Assembly: GCA_003450555.1 (NCBI GenBank)
Contig: DMFQ01000343.1
Coordinates: forward strand, 1-8,008
Direction of reading: 5' to 3'
From: Ktedonobacter sp.
GTDB lineage: Bacteria; Chloroflexota; Ktedonobacteria; Ktedonobacterales; Ktedonobacteraceae
Length of the DNA: 8,008 nucleotides
Positions 1 to 4,392 of the stretch are shown here, piece by piece. Under the pieces are notes generated by a model that had not been told where the DNA came from, made no database searches, and worked only from the letters and a program-made list of their open reading frames with translations. The position numbers were made by a program, and so were the translations under genes. The first letter of the stretch is position 1. Every line of letters begins with the position of its first letter.

Positions 1-48
1 TGGGAGAAACGGACAAGTACATAGAGTCTACTTCATCCGCTTCTCCCA
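1..48 (-). terminator. Stem-loop downstream of ridA, possible operon terminator (cut by window edge)
   Basis: Bases 1-8 (TGGGAGAA) are perfectly complementary to 41-48 (TTCTCCCA). After one A/C mismatch the stem continues with CGGA 10-13 against TCCG 36-39, and then AAGTA 15-19 against TACTT 29-33 around a 9-base loop. The structure begins 9 bases beyond the ridA stop codon, where a terminator for the SHMT-ridA operon would be expected. On the minus strand any U-run would lie beyond base 1, so a Rho-independent terminator cannot be confirmed. It could instead be a processing or stability hairpin. Confidence 0.45.
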
Positions 49-57
49 ACATTTCGG

Positions 58-540
58 CTAGCCGTCGATCTCGACCTCTGCCTCAATCTCCACTGGTATA
101 TTGAAGGGCAGCGATGCCATACCAACAGCCGAGCGAGCATGAGAACCAATGTCATTCCCGTACACAGCCAGAATCAGATTGGAGAAGCCGTTGATCACAT
201 TTGGCTGCCGGGTAAAATTGGGCGCGGAGTTCACCATGCCAAACACCCTGAGCCAGGCAGTGACGCGATCAAGGTCTCCCAGTTCACGTTTGAGGCTACT
301 CAGCATCGCGAGAGCAATCATGCGTGCCGCTTCTTGTGCCTGATCGAAGGAGACCTCAGATCCGACTTTCCCAAACGGTCCAGCGAGTGAGCCATCAGGC
401 ATCTGCGGTCCATGCCCAGAAATGAATACGCGCTTGCCTCGCACCAGCACCCAGGGGAAAGGAAGCTGCGTACCAGGTGGAAGCTTTAGTGATTCAGGCA
501 AGATGAGACCCAGTTCCGCCAACCTGGCTTCGACCTTCAT
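58..540 (-). CDS. RidA family protein (YjgF/YER057c/UK114), reactive imine/enamine deaminase-like
   Basis: This 160-residue protein belongs to the RidA superfamily, small trimeric cytosolic proteins. The best-known members hydrolyse 2-aminoacrylate and related enamines released by PLP enzymes. The fold is recognisable from the strand with FISGHGPQMPDG (about 39-50), the helix EAARMIALAMLSSLKRELGDLDRV (about 70-93), and the C-terminal block from HARSAVGMASLPF to EIEAEVEI (about 134-158). Arg136 in HARSAVG aligns with the carboxylate-binding arginine of true RidA (Arg105 in E. coli). Canonical RidA is about 130 residues; the longer N-terminus (MKVEARLAELGLILPES) is typical of a 150-160 residue paralogue group whose substrate is less certain. 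The start is supported by AAGGAG at 549-554, 8 bases upstream. It lies 35 bases downstream of the SHMT gene on the same strand with no terminator between them, so co-transcription is likely. Family assignment is firm; true imine deaminase activity is inference. Confidence 0.9.
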   Translation of the reverse strand: MKVEARLAELGLILPESLKLPPGTQLPFPWVLVRGKRVFISGHGPQMPDGSLAGPFGKVGSEVSFDQAQEAARMIALAMLSSLKRELGDLDRVTAWLRVFGMVNSAPNFTRQPNVINGFSNLILAVYGNDIGSHARSAVGMASLPFNIPVEIEAEVEIDG

Positions 541-575
541 ATCTATCTCTCCTTCGCTTTGAACGCCCTGTTATT

Positions 576-1868
576 TTACACGTACTTCATTTCCACAAAC
601 CGTCCGCGCAGCGCGTGCACCTGCGCCTTAACATCCTTGCCGCGAATGGCGTCATGCATTAACTGGGCCAGTTCGCCCATCGCCCGCTCATCCATGCCGA
701 AACGGGTCATCTCGGGAACGCCGATACGCAAGCCAGACGGGTTGCGTGGATCGGTATCGCCCGGCACCATGTTATAGTTGACGATAATATCATTGTTCTC
801 TAAATGTTTGGCAACCTCGACGCCCCCACCCCATACTGAGACATTGACAGCGATCATATGACTCTGGGTGTAGCCAAACTCGCGTGCCTCAACAGGCGTG
901 CCTAGTTCATCCAGGCTGCGGCCAAGAGCCTGTGCGTTGCGCACAATCTGTGCTGCATACTCGCGACCGAACTTCTTCATTTCGCGAGTGGCGACGAGTA
1001 GGGCAGGCAATGTATGCAGGTGATGGTTACTGGATGAACCCGGGAAAACGCCACGATCAGCAGCAGGCCAGAATTTCTTCTCAGCTTCGGCATCCATGTT
1101 GCCCAGGATGACGCCTCGCTGTGGACCCGGGAACGTCTTGTGGGTGCTGCCAGTCATCCAGGTCGCTCCCTCGTGCAAAGGCGATTGAAACTGCCCTCCC
1201 GCCACCAATCCCAGAACATGCGCACCGTCATACAGCAAGGGAATGTCTTTTGTTTTACAGAACACAGCAACCTCCGCGACAGGTTCAGGGAAGAGGAAAA
1301 GACTTTTACCCATGACGACCAATTGAGGCGATACCGTATCGATTACTTCAATGGTCTTTTGCGCATCGACATGATAGTGGTCAGCGGTCAATGGCAAATA
1401 GTGCAGGTGGATCGATTTCTCGCTGCCCAGTTTTAATGACTGACCACGGCTTTGAATGCGGCGTCCAAATACGCCGACTGTCCCATGGCTGATATGGCCC
1501 CCAGCATCGGTCGAATTGGCAACAATGGTATCGCCGCCACGCAACCACCCCAGGGCAATCGCAGTGTTCGCCGCATTGCCACTAATAGGGCGCACATCGG
1601 CCTGCTTGACGCCAAATAGCTCAATGATCTCCTCATGGGCCATGCGCTCGATCTGATCAATATAGCGCGTCCCCTGGTAATAACGATTGATGTTATTACC
1701 TTCGTTGGGATGACCTTCGGCGTAGCGTCCCATAAAATCGGAGTTTTGCACGCGATGCACCGCGTCACTGGGAGTATTCTCGCTTGCAATCAGGTTGATG
1801 GCCTGCGTCTGACGCCAACTATTTTGTCGGGCAATGATGTCCTCAATATCGCTAATATCTACTGTCAT
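576..1868 (-). CDS. glyA: Serine hydroxymethyltransferase-like PLP enzyme, archaeal-type sequence features
   Basis: SHMT interconverts serine and glycine using PLP and passes the one-carbon unit to a reduced pterin. Counting from the ATG at 1868 the protein has 430 residues. Visible landmarks are LIASEN (26-31), YAEGHP (49-54), GGHISHG with a PLP-stacking His (123-129), YDGAHV with the PLP-pyridine Asp214 and His217, STHKTFPGP with the Schiff-base Lys244, and RIGVPE with the carboxylate-binding Arg381. The stretch MGKSLFLFPEPV (186-197), with LGLVAGGQF and GSTHKTFPGPQ, resembles archaeal SHMTs more than E. coli GlyA. Residues 55-61 carry a short insertion rich in Asn and Gly before RYYQG. An upstream in-frame TTG at 1898 would add 10 residues, but those codons cover the ribosome-binding site, so ATG 1868 is preferred. 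It is the first gene of a probable operon with ridA and has its own promoter. The family is firm; whether the carrier is tetrahydrofolate and whether serine is the main substrate is inferred. Confidence 0.92.
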   Translation of the reverse strand: MTVDISDIEDIIARQNSWRQTQAINLIASENTPSDAVHRVQNSDFMGRYAEGHPNEGNNINRYYQGTRYIDQIERMAHEEIIELFGVKQADVRPISGNAANTAIALGWLRGGDTIVANSTDAGGHISHGTVGVFGRRIQSRGQSLKLGSEKSIHLHYLPLTADHYHVDAQKTIEVIDTVSPQLVVMGKSLFLFPEPVAEVAVFCKTKDIPLLYDGAHVLGLVAGGQFQSPLHEGATWMTGSTHKTFPGPQRGVILGNMDAEAEKKFWPAADRGVFPGSSSNHHLHTLPALLVATREMKKFGREYAAQIVRNAQALGRSLDELGTPVEAREFGYTQSHMIAVNVSVWGGGVEVAKHLENNDIIVNYNMVPGDTDPRNPSGLRIGVPEMTRFGMDERAMGELAQLMHDAIRGKDVKAQVHALRGRFVEMKYV

Positions 1869-1876
1869 GTAATCTG

Positions 1877-1883
1877 CTCCCTT
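1877..1883 (-). promoter_or_regulatory. Ribosome-binding site that fixes the SHMT start
   Basis: Read on the minus strand this is AAGGGAG, 8 bases upstream of the ATG at 1868. The same 8-base spacing is seen at ridA (AAGGAG, 549-554) and at the thioredoxin-fold gene (AAGGAG, 7986-7991). It argues against the upstream TTG at 1898 as the start. Confidence 0.8.
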
Positions 1884-1911
1884 ATAATGTGGCTTCAAGA
1901 ATATGATATTC

Positions 1912-1940
1912 AGTATAGCAGCAGCGAGAAGTCAGAACAA
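1912..1940 (-). promoter_or_regulatory. Sigma70-type promoter for the SHMT-ridA operon
   Basis: On the minus strand a -35 box TTGTTC (1935-1940) and a -10 box TATACT (1912-1917) are separated by exactly 17 bases. Transcription would begin near 1905, giving a short leader of about 37 bases that contains the ribosome-binding site. Matches are judged by eye against the housekeeping consensus (TTGACA / TATAAT). Confidence 0.6.
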
Positions 1941-1951
1941 TAGGTGAATCG

Positions 1952-1970
1952 ATATCTATGTAAAGGATAT
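1952..1970. promoter_or_regulatory. Small dyad midway between the divergent promoters, weak operator candidate
   Basis: ATATC at 1952-1956 and GATAT at 1966-1970 form a 5-bp inverted repeat with a 9-base spacer. It lies between the outward-facing -35 boxes (1935-1940 and 1988-1993), where a shared regulator could bind. The arms are short and AT-rich, so chance is a real alternative. Confidence 0.2.
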
Positions 1971-1987
1971 GCGTGAATTTTTTTGGC

Positions 1988-2016
1988 TTGAACAAACTGC
2001 CCAATGCTGCTATACT
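1988..2016 (+). promoter_or_regulatory. Sigma70-type promoter for the EF-G-2-like gene
   Basis: TTGAAC (1988-1993) and TATACT (2011-2016) are spaced by 17 bases. The expected start of transcription is near 2023, which leaves a leader of about 160 bases before the ATG at 2183. Because this promoter lies inside the in-frame open extension that runs upstream to 1973, it also argues that the extension is not translated. Confidence 0.6.
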
Positions 2017-2182
2017 ACCTCATACCGAACTGGATGAGTGTAAAACAGCACAATCTTTTTATCCTGGACCGAACCAACCATTGGTATTGGGAACATTGGT
2101 GGTCTATGAAAGGCCAGTTCACCGTGTAGCCTGGCTGTGTAGATCACTTCTGTATAGAAACTCAGGAGGATTACAAGGTTCT
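2017..2182 (+). other. 5' leader of the EF-G-2-like gene
   Basis: About 160 untranslated bases are predicted between the promoter and the start codon. I recognise no known riboswitch or T-box core. Two modest features are visible. A 7-codon reading frame (MKGQFTV) runs from 2106 to its TAG at 2127-2129. A possible stem pairs GGCCAG (2112-2117) with CTGGCT (2131-2136), including one G-U pair. The sequence around that small start (2101-2113) resembles the real start region (2178-2190) as an imperfect direct repeat. The leader is longer than simple initiation needs, but regulation is not demonstrated. Confidence 0.4.
2164..2169 (+). promoter_or_regulatory. Shine-Dalgarno sequence of the EF-G-2-like gene
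   Basis: AGGAGG is a full consensus match but sits 13 bases before the ATG at 2183, longer than the 8-base spacing of the minus-strand genes here. A weaker AAGG at 2175-2178 is closer. Together with protein homology (MKVYRAEQIHNVALI is where EF-G-2 proteins begin) it supports ATG 2183. Confidence 0.6.
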
Positions 2183-4240
2183 ATGAAGGTTTATAGGGCG
2201 GAACAAATTCACAACGTAGCGTTGATTTCCCACGTTGGAGCCGGTAAAACATCTCTGGTAGATGCGGCGCTATTTGATAGTGGTGCCGTCACCCGGCAGG
2301 GCAAGGTAGATGAAGGTAGCTCAATCTCCGACTACGATCCTGATGAATTGAGACGGCGTATGTCACTGAATGCCACGGTGCTACCCGTTGAATGGAAGAA
2401 TCACAAGATCAACTTCATTGACACTCCCGGTTATGCTGATTTCTTAGGTGAAGTTAAAGCGGGTTTACGCGTAGCCGATGCCGCGCTCGTAGTGGTAACG
2501 GCAGAAAAGGGCGTCGAGGTTGGCACCGAGCTTACGTGGCAGTACGCAGATGAGCGCAACTTACCACGAATAGTGCTTGTCAATAAACTCGATCGTGAAA
2601 ATACCTCGTTCGATACAGCACTCAAATCGCTGCGGGACCAGTTTGGTATCAAAGTTGTTCCTCTGCAGGTACCTATCGGTGAACAATCTGGTTTTAAAGG
2701 TGTCGTAGACCTCGTCTCGCAAAAGGGCTACACGTTTGAAGGCGGCAACAAAGTACAGGAAATTGACATACCCGCCGAGCTGAAAGAGAGCATCAGTAGT
2801 TATCGCGAACAGTTGATCGAGTCAGCGGTCGAGAGCGACGACGAGATGATGGAGAAGTTCCTGGAAGGCGAAGAGCTGAGCGACGCCGAGATCCTGTCCG
2901 TTATCAAAAAAGGCACGCGAAGTGGTCAATTGATACCGGTGCTATGTGGTTCAAGCAGCAAAAATATTGGCGTGCAGACGTTACTCGATGCCATCATTGA
3001 TTATCTGCCAAGCACCGCTGAGACCTTGCCGGAAGATGCTAAAGCCTTTGGCGATACCCTATCACTGTTTGTCTTCAAAACGGCAGCTGCACAGGTAGGT
3101 ACCATTTCCTACTTCCGCGTCTATAGCGGGACACTTAAGCCAGATATGCATGTCTATAATGTCCAGACAAAGGCCGATGAACGTATTGGTCAGTTGATTA
3201 CGCCACGTGGTAAAATGCAAGAGCCAGCTACCGAGATTCCTGCAGGCGATATTGGAGCAGTGGCAAAACTTACTAATACACACTCAGGTGATACACTCGT
3301 GGGAAGTAAAGATGTGACAGCAAAGCTGGACCCAATTAATTTCCCCGAACCCTGCTTTACCATAGCTGTTTACCCCAAGAGCCAGGCCGACCTTGATAAA
3401 ATGGGTAATGCGCTCAACCGCGTAATCGAAGAAGACCGCACTTTGCGGGTTGCACGCGATCCAGTAACAGCAGAAGTACTGCTATCCGGCATGGGTGAGT
3501 CGCATATTCAGATCGTTATCGAAGGGATCAAACGGAAGTACGGTGTAGACCTGGAGGCGCGGGACCAACGTATCTCTTATCGTGAAACCATCCGTAAGAA
3601 AGCACGTGCAAACGGTCGTCACAAGCGACAAAGCGGTGGTCATGGACAGTTCGGCGATGTCTGGCTGGAGATCGAGCCGCTCCCGATGGGTTCTGAGGAA
3701 ACTTTCATCTTTGAGGATAAAATCGTTGGCGGTGTAGTGCCGGGCCAGTATATCCCCGGTGTTGAAAAAGGAGTACGTGAATCGCTTAAGCGCGGTTTCA
3801 TTTCGGGCAACCCCATGCTCTATGTCAAAGTCGCCCTGGTAGATGGGAAATATCACCCTGTTGACTCGTCGGCGCAATCGTTTGAAGTCGCGGCATCACT
3901 AGGAATGCAGGAAGCTGTACCGCTAGCAAGTCCAACCCTGCTTGAGCCTGTGATGACCGTTACGATCACGGTCCCCGACAGCAATATGGGTGACGTGATG
4001 AGTGATATCAACACGAAGCGCGGGCGCGTTCTCGGTATGACTCCCTTAGACAATGGGATGCAACAAATCACCGCGAACGTACCACAAGCTGAGATGCTCC
4101 ACTATGCGACAGATCTGCGTTCAATCACACAAGGTCGCGGCTCTTTCACAATGGAGTTTTACCAGTACGAAGAGGTTGCGCCTAACATACAGCAGGAAAT
4201 CATCGCAAGCCATAAGAAGGCCCAGGAAGCCAAAAAGTAA
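2183..4240 (+). CDS. Elongation factor G paralogue (EF-G-2 type translational GTPase)
   Basis: Counted from ATG 2183 this 685-residue protein has the full five-domain EF-G layout: GTPase domain with G' insert (about 8-290), domain II (about 292-375), domain III (about 390-465), domain IV with KRQSGGHGQFGDVWLEIEP and HPVDSS at its tip (about 466-585), and domain V (about 588-665) ending in a Lys-rich tail. Nucleotide motifs are SHVGAGKT (16-23), DTPGYADF (80-87), NKLD (134-137) and CGSSSK (255-260). EF-G drives GTP-dependent tRNA-mRNA translocation on the ribosome; this paralogue type, also present in Thermus as EF-G-2, has a less settled role. Differences from housekeeping EF-G are Ser16 at the first P-loop position, MSL in place of the switch I Ile-Thr, and Tyr84 in place of the catalytic His of DTPGH. 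An in-frame extension to 1973 would add 70 unrelated residues over the promoter, so it is rejected. It is flanked by its own promoter and a strong hairpin, so it is probably transcribed alone. Confidence 0.92.
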   Translation: MKVYRAEQIHNVALISHVGAGKTSLVDAALFDSGAVTRQGKVDEGSSISDYDPDELRRRMSLNATVLPVEWKNHKINFIDTPGYADFLGEVKAGLRVADAALVVVTAEKGVEVGTELTWQYADERNLPRIVLVNKLDRENTSFDTALKSLRDQFGIKVVPLQVPIGEQSGFKGVVDLVSQKGYTFEGGNKVQEIDIPAELKESISSYREQLIESAVESDDEMMEKFLEGEELSDAEILSVIKKGTRSGQLIPVLCGSSSKNIGVQTLLDAIIDYLPSTAETLPEDAKAFGDTLSLFVFKTAAAQVGTISYFRVYSGTLKPDMHVYNVQTKADERIGQLITPRGKMQEPATEIPAGDIGAVAKLTNTHSGDTLVGSKDVTAKLDPINFPEPCFTIAVYPKSQADLDKMGNALNRVIEEDRTLRVARDPVTAEVLLSGMGESHIQIVIEGIKRKYGVDLEARDQRISYRETIRKKARANGRHKRQSGGHGQFGDVWLEIEPLPMGSEETFIFEDKIVGGVVPGQYIPGVEKGVRESLKRGFISGNPMLYVKVALVDGKYHPVDSSAQSFEVAASLGMQEAVPLASPTLLEPVMTVTITVPDSNMGDVMSDINTKRGRVLGMTPLDNGMQQITANVPQAEMLHYATDLRSITQGRGSFTMEFYQYEEVAPNIQQEIIASHKKAQEAKK

Positions 4241-4242
4241 TC

Positions 4243-4288
4243 ATAACGAATTGGTCCTTCTGGCGTGCCAGAAGGACCAATTCGTTAT
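4243..4288 (+). terminator. Perfect 22-bp hairpin after the EF-G-2-like gene, probable terminator
   Basis: The arms 4243-4264 and 4267-4288 are exactly complementary over 22 bp with only GT between them; in practice the apex would open to a 4-base loop. It starts 3 bases after the stop codon. The core includes GGTCCTTCTGGC and the base of the stem is AT-rich. The U-tract is poor in the plus direction (TT, then CATG) unless the AT-rich foot TTCGTTAT is counted. Termination is the likeliest role; protection of the 3' end is an alternative. Confidence 0.65.
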
Positions 4289-4305
4289 TTCATGTGGTTA
4301 TAAAA

Positions 4306-4317
4306 CCCTATCTAGGG
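4306..4317. promoter_or_regulatory. Short palindrome CCCTA-TC-TAGGG upstream of the methionine-synthesis gene
   Basis: A perfect 5-bp dyad with a 2-base centre ends right at the place where the -35 element of the downstream promoter should be (about 4318-4323). That -35 sequence is poor. A regulator binding here could therefore act as activator or repressor. This is a single occurrence and is inference from position and symmetry. Confidence 0.25.
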
Positions 4318-4340
4318 GTCGTTTCATGCATTAAATAGAG

Positions 4341-4346
4341 TACAAT
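4341..4346 (+). promoter_or_regulatory. Candidate -10 box for the methionine-synthesis fusion gene
   Basis: TACAAT matches the -10 consensus at 5 of 6 positions and would start transcription near 4353, about 40 bases before the ATG. No good -35 box is found 16-18 bases upstream. The predicted leader is too short to hold an S-box (SAM) riboswitch such as the one known for the related Bacillus gene. A TTGACT at 4364-4369 is an alternative -35, but its -10 would overlap the start codon region. Confidence 0.35.
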
Positions 4347-4392
4347 ATGAACAAGAGAAAAGTTTGACTAGCAGGTAGGGAACGTATTTTTA

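Noticed and set aside
548..559. Identical 12-base block TCTCCTTCGCTT at 548-559 and 7985-7996
   Set aside because: Both copies cover the Shine-Dalgarno sequence just upstream of a minus-strand start, so shared anti-SD complementarity plus a few chance bases explains them; not a repeat family on this evidence.
1140..1436. Plus-strand open frames within the SHMT gene
   Set aside because: Antisense shadows of a strongly conserved coding sequence with no start signals or family resemblance.
1869..1898. Longer SHMT start at TTG 1898
   Set aside because: The added codons are the ribosome-binding site region of ATG 1868; ATG with 8-base spacing is the stronger choice.
1973..2182. In-frame upstream extension of the EF-G-2 gene (70 residues)
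   Set aside because: It has no resemblance to EF-G N-termini, contains a good promoter (1988-2016), and the family start matches ATG 2183, which has AGGAGG upstream.
3482..3877. Minus-strand 131-codon open frame within the EF-G-2 gene
   Set aside because: It lies opposite highly conserved EF-G domains III and IV and has no independent support.
4353..4392. Possible SAM (S-box) riboswitch or T-box before the methionine-synthesis gene
   Set aside because: The predicted leader is only about 40 bases and the intergenic space before it is occupied by the EF-G terminator hairpin; no riboswitch core is seen.
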